Below, piece after piece: positions 22,158 to 33,828 of a stretch of DNA of 64,000 bases. The position numbers and the translations under genes were made by a program. Source of the stretch: Linum tenue (taxonomy: Eukaryota > Streptophyta > Magnoliopsida > Malpighiales > Linaceae); assembly GCA_946122785.1 (NCBI GenBank), contig CAMGYJ010000005.1, positions 80,532,547 through 80,596,546 on the forward strand, written 5' to 3'. Position 1 is the first letter of the stretch, and every line of letters begins with the position of its first letter. The notes below the pieces were generated by a model. It had not been told where the DNA came from, did no database searches, and saw only the letters and a list, made by a program, of their open reading frames with translations.

Positions 22158-23519
22158 GAGCCATCGTCCGGCTCACGACGTGAAAGAAGCGCTTGTTGGG
22201 AGGCAACCCAACCAGTCGGTTTGCATTTCTTTCTCTATTTATCCTCGGTTGAGTCAGTTTTGTTATTTGATTTTAGAGTCAATAACTCAACCTTTGTGAG
22301 ATTTTGTGTGGTGTTTGTGTTCTGATTACTCTCTCTTCCTGGAATGCACCGCCTGACCCGTACATCATCATTCACCCTTGATCTGGTAACTTCGTTACCC
22401 TCCTTATCTTTCCTCCATTGAGGACAATGTCGTGCTTAAGTGTGGGGGGTGTTCGATTATGTATGCGGGTGAATGTTTGGCTGTTTGTGTGCTTGGAGCC
22501 TAGTCCACTGTCCAAATTTCGATTTGAGGGCTCCAAGTACGTGTTTCCATGCAAATTGCCTGCTCAGTATGCTTTGAATTGACAGACTCTATAGTAATGT
22601 GCAACCTGGGGAGATAGTGTAGCACTATGGAGGATGTTGAAGTATAATATTTTTCCTATCTAGCTCTCTGCTGTGCAGGTTGATTTTGTGAATTAGTGGA
22701 GCTAAGACCGTTGAATTCATGTGGTAATGGTGACTCTATTTGGATTGTGTTAAGGACTCGTGTATCGAACATGATGCTCATATGGAAAATGGGAAGCAGT
22801 TGGTCCTCCATGTCAAAATCATTAAATCTTAACATGGGGTAAGCCCAACGTGTGCGGCACCGTTCATTGCAAAAAATCGGGTTTTGGAAGAGATTTTAGT
22901 GATCCTTAGTGGGGTACTCCTACAAGGTGAAGCTAAGTTGTCTCTAGTACAAGTAAAACTTTCACCCGTTGAACGGTTTGCCTACTTGAGGATGTGTTTT
23001 TAAGGGCACGGATAGAGCTTCCGACCCCCCTTAATTACATCAACCCTCCACACGAGTTGAGGAAAAGGAGTTAAAAGAAGTACTCTGGCGAGCGCCAGGT
23101 GTACAGAAATTGCTCTTGCTCGACTAATAAGGGTCGACCGTGCAAAAGACTGCAGTTGGAACCCCACCAAATGAAAGAAAAATGTAAATGAAAGTGAGAA
23201 AAAGGGGTTCCAACGGTGAAATGAAGTGAAAGAGCACCCCGGTACAACGAGTCCTTGGTTGTGAATGGTGTGAGTTCCTTTATCCATGAACTGGTTGTCT
23301 TACTTCCACTTCTTCTCATCATCCTGGCTTGAGTCTAGTACTCGCATTGAGAGAGATAGGGGACGTCTTAGAAGACCAGTTGACCTTGTAAGCTGCTATA
23401 TGATCTAGGAAATCCTCTACCGACGATCGTGGTTGTGTGTTACTATAGAGGCTGGAGAGCTACATTGGTTTCAGTTAGGTTTGCTTGGGGACAAGCAAAC
23501 ATTTAAGTATGGGGGGATT
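22158..23519 (+). other. 3' non-coding interior of the gag-only element
   Basis: No ORF supported. It carries the conserved post-gag sequence of the family, gcgcttgttgggaggcaac (about 22190), two t(a/t)agtatggggg-like tracts (about 22436 and 23505), and a polypurine tract, atggggggat, immediately before the right LTR. Confidence 0.7.
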
Positions 23520-24902
23520 TGATGACTCGGTATTTGCACATGTTTTCCCCTTTGTTTCTTGATTGTTTGAGCTTGAATTATCGTGTCTTTGGCCTATTTT
23601 ACGCTAGGTTGTGTTCCTTTGTCATATTTCAGGTCCTAGCACATAAATTGAAGCATAGGCGCAAGTTTCAAGTCAATCAGAGATCAATTGACGATTCGGG
23701 AGAAGAAACTCGGGCATGACCTGAAGAAGAATGGATTTCTACCTCACTTTATGGACAAATAATCATGCAAGCTTGTCATGAAAAGAAATAGGACGAGACT
23801 ACGAGCGTCTGGGATCAAACGGCGACTGATTCGGAGTCTGGACGAGGGAGAAACGAAGCATTAAACAGAGGCTAAGCAAGCCACACGGGCATCCTGGAAC
23901 TCCACACAGCCGTGTGGGTCGTGGCCGTGTGGAAATCACCGAGCCTTCACACGGGCAGCTGGGAAAGCCACACGGCCGTGTGGCCTGGCCGCGTGATCGG
24001 GAACTCCTGTTTAAAACCCGATTTTCAGCAAAAGGAAAGGGGAGAGCTGGGTTTTTGGTTCCCAAACACCCAAGGGACGAACCCTAGAGAGAGAGAGCGA
24101 CTTGGGAACATTCTTGGAGCTATTTTGGAGGATTTCTTCGCCATTGGAGCTCGGGAATCAAGCTTGGAGATGGAGATTGAAGATCTAGATAAGATTTCTG
24201 CAGTCTTTCTCTTTTCTATGGAGTAACTTCCCTTCACTTAGGTTTAGAGGAACCCTAGTTCCATGTGTTAGGATCTTTCTTGTATGAAGTTTTGGATGCT
24301 ATATTGTTTGATTATAATCGATTGAGGCATGATTTATTGAGTCAATTGAATCTTGATCAAATCCTCTTGATTTCTGCTTTAACCTATGAAAGATAGAATC
24401 TGATTAGGTTAAGAGAGCTTCCTTGATTGATAGTGGTGAATTGGTTGTGCGAGAGTCAATCAATTCACTGCTTTGTACTTGAATTCATTCCAGTAGTGGA
24501 GTTCTGTGTTCATAGCCTCAGCTTTCTATCCTGGTGAAGACTAGTCGTCTGCCGGGTAGTTGGACTGAGAGGGCTTGGTCAGCTTAAGAGATTCCAAGCT
24601 AATTTAGGATCTTCCGCAGTTTAATCAACAGTAGATCAACCAAAGATAATTGCAACTTGGACCTAATTGGGGAGCTAGGGGGAATCATACCTAAGTGAGT
24701 TCCCAACTTGTAATTAGTAGAGTAGTCAGTAGAGTAGTTTATAAATCAATCCTTAATCTAGTTTGCTAGAAAAAGAACTGAAGCTGAGTAATAGTAACTC
24801 TAGAGACCCGTGGATTCGATATTTATTACTTGTGCCACTATACTGCAGTCCCTTTCATTGGTTACACTTGGCCATTGTTAGGTGTTGTGTTTTAGCGTGT
24901 CA
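23520..24902 (+). repeat. Right LTR of the gag-only element
   Basis: 1383-bp LTR matching 19450-20830 with few differences. It ends with tgtca and the TSD ctata. Confidence 0.92.
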
Positions 24903-25578
24903 CTATACCATATGGTATTGAGTGGTATTGAAATAAGAGCATACCTATGGTTTGAAAAGTGTAGCATGGTGGTATGAACAAACCAAGAGTATAAGATGGT
25001 TGAATACATGATAGTAGAAGTATATTAACTGTCATTTACGACTTTTAACATTGTGTACCACGCATTATTCACTCTGCAAGAATTGTAATAATTGCCAAGC
25101 ATTCAATCACACCTATAACCATCCTTTCTCTAATACTTGTGGTAAATGACAGTTAATACCAGTTAATATCTTGGGGTACACAATGTTAAAAGTCGTAGAT
25201 GACAGTTAATATACTTCTACTATCATGTATTCAATCATCCTATAGTTTGGGTTTGTTAATACCACCATGGTACGCTTTTCAAACCATAGGTATGCTCTTA
25301 TTTCAATACCAGTCAATACCATATGGTATAGACTGGTAAAAAATGGCTCAATTTTTTTTGTTCGTAAAATGTATCAAAGTGGATATCATTTTGAAGAGCA
25401 CAATTAATCCGATCTAACTGTGCAAAAAAAAATTCGACTTAAAATGAGTGAGAAATCGTACGTCAAAGATTAAGGAGGGGAAAATTAAAGGCTTTCCAGG
25501 AGAGAGAGAGGGACACTGATTTGGACGGGTTACTCATGGTTACTCACCATAAGGTTACTCACCTGATCCAGACCCGCC

Positions 25579-26582
25579 CGGAATACGTTAGCATGATTAC
25601 TCAATTTTGAGTAATCACGGTGACTACCAATATCTTTACCATTCATTATCCATATTTTATTATATTTTTAAATTGACGATACAGATTAGATTAAGGATAC
25701 TTTTGGAAATGAAATAATATCACACTTGATTTTTATTCCTTAAAACCTAATCACTCCCTACCTATCCCTCTCAGTCATCTCCCTCCTCTGCTCCCGTGTC
25801 CCGTCTTGCGCCGCCCACCGGCCCTCCCTCCTCCTCCACACAACCGCCGACCCTCCTCTCTCTCTACCCACCACCCTCCCCTGCCCACCAGATCTGATTT
25901 TTTTCGCATTGGTAGTGATTTTTTCGTAGTGGTAGTGTTTTTTTCACATTGATAGTGTTTTTTTTTTTTTTGTAGTGGTAGTGTTTTTTCGCATTAGTAT
26001 TGTTTTTTCCGCATTGGTAGTAATTTTTTCGTAATGGTATTGTTTTTTCGCATTTGTATTGTTTTTTACGTATTGGTATTGATTATCATGTAAGTGTATT
26101 GCTTTTCAGTGAAATGGTCGTTTTTTTGTAGTGGTAGTGTTTTTCACATTTATATTTTTTTTTTTTTTTTGCATTGGTATTGATTATCATGTAATGGTAT
26201 TGATTTGCATGTATTGATATTGATAAATTTGCAATGGTATTGGTGTTTTGTGAAATGGTAGTATTTTTATTTCATGAATGGTATTGGTGTTTTATGCATT
26301 GCCGCATTGGTAGTGTTCTTTTAATGGATTGATATTGTTTTATTGTTGTAGCAGTATTAGTTCGGCTGAACGAAAACAAGGAAAAAATTGAAGAAAAAGA
26401 AAAGAGATTTGGCTGGAGATTGTGGAAGTGAGAGAAAGAGAGAGAATTTATAATTAATATATTTTTGTAACTTCCTAAAATGTAATTTGTTAAAAAAGCT
26501 AATTAATAATTTTTTTGTCAAACCCAATTTGCCCTTAGTAACCACCGTGATTACTATATAGTAATCACCGTAACCTATCCCG
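25579..26582. mobile_element. Inverted-repeat element with minisatellite core
   Basis: The ends pair as cggaatacgttagcatgatt on the left against cgggataggttacggtgatt read from the right. Each is followed by a gattact...agtaatcacggtg stem. The body has a pyrimidine-rich stretch (25740-25890) and then a degenerate minisatellite. The final twelve bases recur at window position 1. No TSD could be defined. Confidence 0.7.
25900..26345. repeat. Degenerate minisatellite, ~22-28-bp units
   Basis: About eighteen imperfect units are built on tttttcgcattggtagtgt and the variants gtagtggtagtg and gtattggtattg. This is a pure repeat with no coding sense. Confidence 0.8.
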
Positions 26583-27199
26583 ATATTGCCCACATTGTAT
26601 GGAGTGAAGGAACAGGCACATTCCCGATCACATTTGCCCTACTGCCAACAGCAAGATGGTTCTTGCTGATGCTGTCAGAAATGCAGGGGGTACAGAATAT
26701 CATATTAAAGCTATCACAGTTGGAAGAATCCCAGAGGACATCAGAGAGGGGCATTAGCAGAGGCGATAGCAAAAGCAGTAGCCGCAGCTTTCGCAAGGGC
26801 TGGCGCAGGCGCGCAGCATAATGATAGTTTTTCATTCGAATCTATTGCTGTCAAGTTTTACCTGCAAAATTCATTAAGTTCTTTAGAAAACATAACTCAA
26901 CCGACCAAATTGTTAATGAACGCAAAGCTATTTCAGCCATTTGAAAACGTATTGCAAAGCAACTCACATGTTTCTTTGATGAAAACGTATTGCAACGCAA
27001 TGCTCTAACACAAAACACCTGCAAGAAAGTACGAATTCAGATTGAAAGACTCTTGGTTTACAATGTTCCTTATGATTGCCTCTAATCCATAACCTTTTTT
27101 TTTACAAAAAATAAGATCTAATCCATAACCTGAAACCCATCTTTTATGCAAAGTCAGGTTTCAATAAATGCACTGCTGTTAGAGACAAGATAATAAAAT
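26583..27199. other. Gene-derived fragments, one resembling the PP2A B' intron
   Basis: At 26,600-26,830 an exon-like stretch could encode KMVLADAVRNAGGTEYHI and an Ala-rich segment, but the frame breaks and I do not recognise it. At about 26,850-27,060 the sequence resembles the single intron of the PP2A B' gene (55,270-55,560). Both have ttcattaagttc-ttagaaaaca, tcaac-gaccaa-ttgttaatga, tttcagcca and gactgaaagactc in order. This looks like an old duplicated or transposed copy. Confidence 0.5.
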
Positions 27200-27621
27200 T
27201 AGGAACATGATGAACACAACATAATTGTAACACTTCAATTTTATAAACAAGATGAACACAACATAATCGTAACACTTCAACTTTATGAACATGATAAACA
27301 CAACATAATCGTACGTCAAACAAGAAAAAAACACATGATAACGCCTTATGTGAATACTAAAGTCTCTTTCACTTTCCACTACACCAAATACTTGTTCGTC
27401 ATCGACAACAAACAAAATCTGACAGACAAGGAGCTCCCATTCTCAATTAAACAAAAAAAAACTGCTAATGACTCTAATTTTTTACACATATTCAATAATA
27501 AATGAAACTATCAGTTAAGTAGATAACAACACTTACTCATATGATGTCCATCGCTCGTTTGGCTGTTAGTTTCCCCCCCCCCCCCCCTCGACAATGGGGT
27601 AATTCTTACTTCTTATAACAT

Positions 27622-28001
27622 ACCGTTTGGTATAAATGAATTCAATAAGTTTTGAGGAATTCATTTTGAAATGAAATCTTTTTGTGTTTGGTATTTGAAA
27701 TTCATTTTCAATTCTAAATTTTGAATTCTACGGAATTGGAACTAGTTATAACAATTCCGAGGAATTGAGATGAAATTTCCAAAATGAATTACACAAGTAT
27801 TTATTATTTTTAAGAGAATGATATAATTATCTTCTTTTATTAACTAAATTACTTATACATATGACATACTAAACACAGGAATTCATTTGACAATGAATTC
27901 TACACGATAATTTATTTTATTTCTAAGATTTGAATATGATATACCCAACACAAGATTTCATTTGAGAATGAAATTCTCGATTCATTTGGTACCAAACAGT
28001 C
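27622..28001. mobile_element. MITE in array unit 1
   Basis: Inverted ends accgtttggtataaatgaat and, read from the right, actgtttggtaccaaatgaa enclose an AT-rich non-coding body full of gaattcatt motifs. The equivalent copies lie at 29744-30125 and 31877-32294, so it was present before the array expanded. The gtttggta ends resemble common plant Harbinger-like MITEs; the TSD is not clear. Confidence 0.7.
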
Positions 28002-28840
28002 TGTAAGAGATTCTGTTGGATGATGTGCTTTGAAACAATGGGATTTTGACAACAATATCTCATTATAAAAACTAAAATTTTCATGTGTGAATTTTCACCA
28101 AATATCTTGTCTATTTTTATTGATATGGGTTATCAATGAAAAAAAAGTAAGTATAATCTTTTGCTTTGGCTTCCTCTTCTTCTTTCTCTTGAGCTTAGAA
28201 TTTATTGGTAAAACTGTTTCAAGAAAGACCTTAATCATTTTACTAATTCAATTATCTACAATGACCAATTTGCCAGGCTTAGTTAATTGAGTTGGGTTGT
28301 CGAAAACGATAAATTGTTTCGAGATATCCCACCGTTCACAACAGAAGAGAGAGAGACACTGACACGAGGATAAGACTGCAAGAGAATCTAAACCACTCCG
28401 AATCGTGTCCCTTGCCTTTCTTTCCTTTCTGAAATAAGCAGGCCTCTAATCTCTTCCTCTCTCTAAAATTATATCTTCTCTTTCAATCTTTTGGTCCACC
28501 ATACGCTACTGTAACCTGCAAAAGGATCCAACGCTTTCATCAAATAACCATGTATTATCACCCTGCACTTTTAATTAGCCAAAATGTATATACTTTTATA
28601 AACAAAACGATTAATATCTATCTTGGTAACAAATATAAACCAATTGTATTTCCATGATCAGGAACAAAGTCGTCATTCCATACAATTAGTAAGCATCAAA
28701 TTAGTAAGCAGCAATAGCAACATCATGTAAAATTGTTGTTTTAGTCTTTATACCAAGTTTTGTAGTCAAAATGTTATGTGCAGCTTGTCCGTTTTCTTTT
28801 TGTCAATTTTAAAATGTATCAACTACTTTGCTTTAGACAG

Positions 28841-28938
28841 GCTTGATAGAGGAGCTTTGGTGGCATGTGTCAAGTATCAAAGGTGCAAGTGCAGCTCTGG
28901 AGTTTGTTGGAGATCAGAAGTATGAACTGAGGAACTAA
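28841..28938 (+). pseudogene. Terminal-exon-like segment, array unit 1
   Basis: After a pyrimidine-rich acceptor (ttgctttagacag) the frame reads LIEELWWHVSSIKG, then ASAALEFVGDQKYELRN and a stop at 28936-28938. Unit 2 has the same segment at 30984-31081 with a few substitutions and the frame kept. The gene is not recognised. It is probably the last exon of a duplicated gene whose other exons are missing or decayed. Confidence 0.4.
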
Positions 28939-29743
28939 CGTTTTAAGTAGTTATGCTCTACTTGATTTTCGGTGAATGCAACTTTGTTTTCGATTATGTG
29001 CTTTAGTTGAAAAATTGCTAATGGGATGTTTATGAATTCTGATTTGATAAAAGCCTGTTCAAATCCTCACGAGACAAATTAAGAACAGTCCTAGAAAGAA
29101 ACTCAAAATAGAGGAACATGACAAATTGACAATCACGGCACAAGCAACACCAATCAAACCAATAAATGGAGATTTTATTTGGAGATCTATTAACCATTCA
29201 GAACAAAATGATACGGTAGATGTTAGGACTATATTTGGAGTCCAAATGTTAGTATTGCTAACATTATGAAAATAATATGGAGAAATAATCTATAACTAAC
29301 AAAAAATGTGAATTATACTTTCTAGGTAAGACACAATCAGCTGGTTAATCATGACACTTTAACTTTAGGAACATGATGAACACAACATAATCGTAACACT
29401 TCAACTTTATGAACATGATGAACATAACATAATCGTACGTCAAACAAGAAAAAAACACATGATAACGCCTTATGTAAATACGAACGTCTCTTTCACTTTC
29501 CACTACACCAAATACTTGTTCGTCATCGACAACAAACAAAATCAGACAGACAATGAGCTTTCATTCTCAATAAAGAAAAAAAAACAAACTGCTAATAACT
29601 CTAATTTTTTACACATATTCAATAATAAATGAAACTATCAGTTAAGTAGATAACAACACTTACTCATATGTTGTTCATCGATCGTTTGGGATATTAGTTC
29701 CCCCCCCCCCTCGACAATGGGGTATTCTAACTTCTTATAACTT

Positions 29744-30125
29744 ACCGTTTGGTATAAATGAATTCAATAAATTTTGAGGAATTCATTTTGAAATGAAATC
29801 TTTTTTATGTTTCGTATTTGAAAGAATTAATTTTCAATTCTAAATTTTGAATTCTATGGAATTGGAATTAGTTATAACAATTCCGAGGAATTGAGATGAA
29901 ATTTCCAAATGAATTCCACAAGTATTTATTATTTTTAATAGAATGATATAATTATCCTCTTTTATTAACTACATTACTTATACATATGACATACCAAACA
30001 CAGGAATTCATTTGACAATGAATTCTACACGATAATTTATTTTATTTCTAAGATTTGAATATGATATACCCAACACAAGATTTCATTTGAGAATGAAATT
30101 CTCGATTCATTTGGTACCAAACAGT
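29744..30125. mobile_element. MITE in array unit 2
   Basis: Copy of the 27622-28001 MITE at the same place within the unit. Confidence 0.7.
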
Positions 30126-30983
30126 CTGTAAGAGGTTGTGTTGGATGATGCGCTTTGAACAATGGGATTTTGACCACAATATCTCATTATAAAAATTAAA
30201 ATTTTCACGTGTGAAATTTCACCAAATATCTTGTCATTTTTTCTTGATATGTGTAATCAATGAAAAAAGGTAAGTATAATCTTTTGCTCTAGCTTCCTAT
30301 TCATCTTTCTCTTGAGCTTAAAATTTATTGGTAAAATTGTTTCAAGAAAGACCTTAATCATATTACGGATTCAATTATCTACATTGACCAATTTGACAGG
30401 CTTAGGTAATTGATTTGGGTTGTCGAAAACGACAAATTGTTTCGAGAAATCCCACTGTTCACAACAGAAGAGAGAGACACACTAACACGAGGAGAAGACT
30501 GCAAGAGAATCTAAACCACTCATAGCCGTCTCCCTTGCCCTTTCTTCCTTTCTGAAATGGGCAGATCTCTAATCTCTTTCTCTCTCTCTCTAACATTCAA
30601 TCTTCTCTTTCAATCTTTTGGTCCCCCATCGCTACTGTAACCTGCAAAAGGATCCAACGCTTTCATCAAATAACCATGTATTGTCACCTTGCACTTTTAA
30701 TTAGCCAAAATGTATATATTTTTATAAACAAAATGACTAATATCTATCTCGGTAACAAATATAAACCAATTGTATTTCCATGATCATGAAAAAAGTCGTC
30801 ATTCCATACAATTAGTAAGCATCAAATTAGTAATAGCATCAAATTAGTAAGCAGCAATAGCAACATCATGTAAAGTTGTTGTTTTAGTCTTTATACCAAG
30901 TTTTGTAGTCAAAATGTTGTGTGCAGCTTGTCCATTTTCCTTTTGTCAATTTTAAAATGTATCAACTACTTTGTTTTTGATAG

Positions 30984-31081
30984 GCTTGATAGAGGAGCTT
31001 TGGTGGCTTGTGCCAAGTATCAAAGTTGCAAGTGCAGCTCTGGAGTTTGTTGGAGATCAGAAATATGAACTGAGAAACTAA
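30984..31081 (+). pseudogene. Terminal-exon-like segment, array unit 2
   Basis: Same exon-like segment as 28841-28938. It reads LIEELWWLVPSIKVASAALE and onward to a stop at 31079-31081. The acceptor is ttgatag. Confidence 0.4.
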
Positions 31082-31876
31082 CGTTTTAAGTAGTTATGCT
31101 CTACTTGATTTTCGGTGAATGCAACTTTGTTTTCGATTATGTGCTTTAGTTGAAGAATTGCTATTGGGATGTTTATGAATTCTGATTTGATAAAAGTCTG
31201 TTGAAATCATCACGAGACAAATTAAGAACAGTCCTAGAAAGAAACTCAAAACAGAGGAACATGACAAATTGACAATCACGACACAAGCAACACCAATCAA
31301 ACCAATAAATGAAGATTTTATTTGAGGATCTATTAACCATTCAGAGCAGAATGATACGGTAGATGTTAGGACTATATTTGGAGTCCAAATGTTAGGATTG
31401 CTAACATTATGAAAATAAATGGAGAAATAATCTATGACTAACAAAAAATGTGAATTATACTTCCTAGGTAAGGCACAATCAGCTAGTTAATCATGACACT
31501 TCAACTTTAGGAACATGATGAACACAACATAATCGTAACACTTCAACTTTATGAACATGATGAACACAACATAATCGTACTTCAAACAAGAAAAAAACAC
31601 ATGATAACGCCTAATGTGAATACTAAAGTCTCTTTCACTTTCAACTACACCAAATACTTGTTCGTCATCGGCAACAAACAAAATCGGACAGACAAGGAGC
31701 TCCCATTCTCAATAAAGAAAAAAAACAAACTACTAAAAACTCTAATTTTTTACACATATTCGATAATAAATGAAAATATCGGTTAAGTAGATAACAACAC
31801 TTAATCCATCGCTCGTTTGGGATGTTAGTTACCCCCCCCCCCTCGACAATGGGGTAATTCTTACTTCTTATAACAT

Positions 31877-32294
31877 ACCGTTTGGTATAAATGAATTCAA
31901 TAAGTTTTGAGGAATTCATTTTGAAATGAAATCTTTTTTATGTTTGGTATTTGAAAGAATTCATTTTCAATTCTAAATTTTGAATTTTACGAAATTGGAA
32001 CTAGTTATAACAATTCCGAAGAATTGAGATAAAATTTTCAAATGAATTCCACAGGTATTTATTATTTTTAATAGAATGATATAATTATTCTCTTTTATTA
32101 ACTAAATTATTTATACATATGACATACCAAACACAGGAATTCATTTGACAATGAATTCTACACGACAATTTTTTTTTTTTTTCTAAGATTTGAATATGAT
32201 ATACCCAACACAAGATTTCATTTGAAAATGAATTCTACGCAGTAATTCATTTTATAATGAAATGAATTCTCGATTCATTTGGTACCAAACAGTC
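31877..32294. mobile_element. MITE in array unit 3
   Basis: Copy of the 27622-28001 MITE, slightly longer because of an internal duplication of the aatgaattctac block near its right end. Confidence 0.7.
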
Positions 32295-33828
32295 TGTAAG
32301 AGGTTGTGTTGGATGATGCGCTTTGAACAATGGGATTTTGAACACAATATCTCATTATAAAAATTAAAATTTTCATGTGTGAAATTTCACCAAATATCTT
32401 GTCTTTTTTTCTTGATATAGGTTATCAATGAAAAAAAGGTACGTATAATCTTTTGCTCTGGCTTCCTTTTCTTCTTTCTCTTGAGCTTAAAATTTATTGA
32501 TAAAATTGTTTTAAGAAAGACCTTAATCATTTTACTGATTCAATTATCTACAATGACCATTTTGCCAGGCTTAGGTAATTGATTTGGGTTGTCGAAAATG
32601 ACAAATTGTTTCGAGAAATCCCATTGTTCACAACAGAAGAGAGAGACATTAAAACGAGGAGAAGAGTGCAAGAGAATCTAAATCACTCCTAGTCGTCTCT
32701 GTTGCCCTTTCTTCCTTTTTAAATGGGCAGACCTCTAATCTCTTTCTCTCTCTCTAACATTCAATCTTCTCTTTCAATCTTTTGGTCCCCCATACGCTAC
32801 TGTAACCTGCAAAAGGATCCAACGCTTTCATCAAATAACCATGTATTGTCACCCTGTACTTTTAATTAGCCAAAATGTATATACTTTTATAAACAAAATG
32901 ATTCATATCTATCTCGGTAACAAATATAAACCAATTATATTTCCGTGATGAGGAAAATAAGTCGTCATTGCATACAAAGAACTCATTTAGGCCATATTTG
33001 GTAGTTAGGATTCTCCAAATTAATGCATTTAATTAATTTATGTATTCTAATTATATGTATTGGGTCAATGTATAGATTTGAAAAATAAATTGTTTGTAGG
33101 TTTAATGATTTTGGTGGTTCATAAACAAACAAGGAAGAAAAAAATGAGAGGTGGACAATCATCCATAAGGCTGACTCCAATGCGGTTGGCATTTATGGGT
33201 TTCTCGACATCTATGGCGATAATCACCATCTCGTTCCCCATTTGTGGCTAAGGGAATGTCGATTACCGAGGGTTTTTTAGGACTCGGCTACCACTTTGTT
33301 TTTGTTTTATTAGGGCTTTAATAGCGATTATAATTCATATTTTGTTTAGTTTCATTTTTTCCTACTTTTCTTGTATTGATCTTTTAAAATGACATATTAA
33401 AATAATCTAGTGAAATGTTAGGATTGCTAACATTATGAAAATAATATGGAGAAATAATCTATGACTAACGAAAAATGTGAATTATACTTCCTAGGTAAGG
33501 CACAATCAGCTAGTTAATCATGACACTTCAACTTTATGAACATGATGAACACAACATAATCGTAACACTTCAACTTTATGAATATGATGAACACAAAATA
33601 ATCGTACGTCAAACAAGAAAAATACACATGATAACGCCTTATGTGAATACTAAAGTCTCTTTCACTTTCCACTACACCCAAGACTTGTTCGTCCTCGACA
33701 ACAAACAAAATCAGACAGATAAGGAGCTCCCATTCTCGACAAAGAAAAAAAAACTGCTAATGACTCTTATTTTTTTACACATATTCGATCATGAATGAAA
33801 CTATCGCCTTATGTAAATACAATCTTAT

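Larger units (their letters stand above)
19450..24902 (+). mobile_element. Gag-only LTR retrotransposon (Athila/Tat-like), TSD ctata
   Basis: LTRs 19450-20830 and 23520-24902 start tgatgactcgg and end gcgtgtca, with a perfect 5-bp TSD, ctata (19445-19449 and 24903-24907). Reading by eye gives about two dozen substitutions and one 2-bp indel between the 1.38 kb LTRs, so the insertion is fairly recent. The interior (2.7 kb) has a tRNA-Asp-type primer site, one gag-like ORF and no polymerase. Motifs after the ORF (gcgcttgttgggaggcaac and ttgaggacaatg...taagtgtgggggg) are familiar from Athila/Tat Gypsy elements. It is non-autonomous. Confidence 0.92.
19195..25567. mobile_element. Foldback (long palindrome) element, split by an LTR retrotransposon
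   Basis: The left arm is 19195-19449 plus 24908-25075 and the right arm is about 25165-25567. Together they form a near-perfect inverted repeat about 400 bp long with a short loop. The termini share atcaggt-agtaacc and then taacct/accata-rich sequence. Without the LTR insertion the element would be about 0.9 kb. No ORF and no clear TSD were seen. A transcript across it would fold into a very long hairpin. Confidence 0.8.
27200..33820. repeat. Tandem array of ~2.15 kb units (3 full, 1 partial)
   Basis: The landmark aggaacatga recurs at 27201, 29367 and 31509, with a near match at 33536. This gives unit lengths of 2166, 2142 and 2027 bp. Each unit has the same order: a ~42-bp minisatellite, a C-run (11-15 C) followed by tcgacaatgggg, a ~400-bp MITE, a pyrimidine-rich leader-like block, and (units 1 and 2) a short terminal-exon-like stretch. 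Unit 3 has different sequence at about 32,965-33,415 in place of the exon-like part. Unit 4 is cut after about 280 bp, just before an hAT insertion. Confidence 0.9.

Noticed and set aside
23799..24237. Minus-strand ORFs in the LTRs (also at 19729-20165)
   Set aside because: Located within LTRs, driven by the GC-rich cacacgg palindrome cluster; no domain, and the frame differs between the two LTRs.
27573..27587. C-runs in the tandem units as functional G-quadruplex or switch sites
   Set aside because: Single homopolymer tracts of 11-15 C differing in length between units are explained by slippage; there is no four-tract quadruplex pattern.
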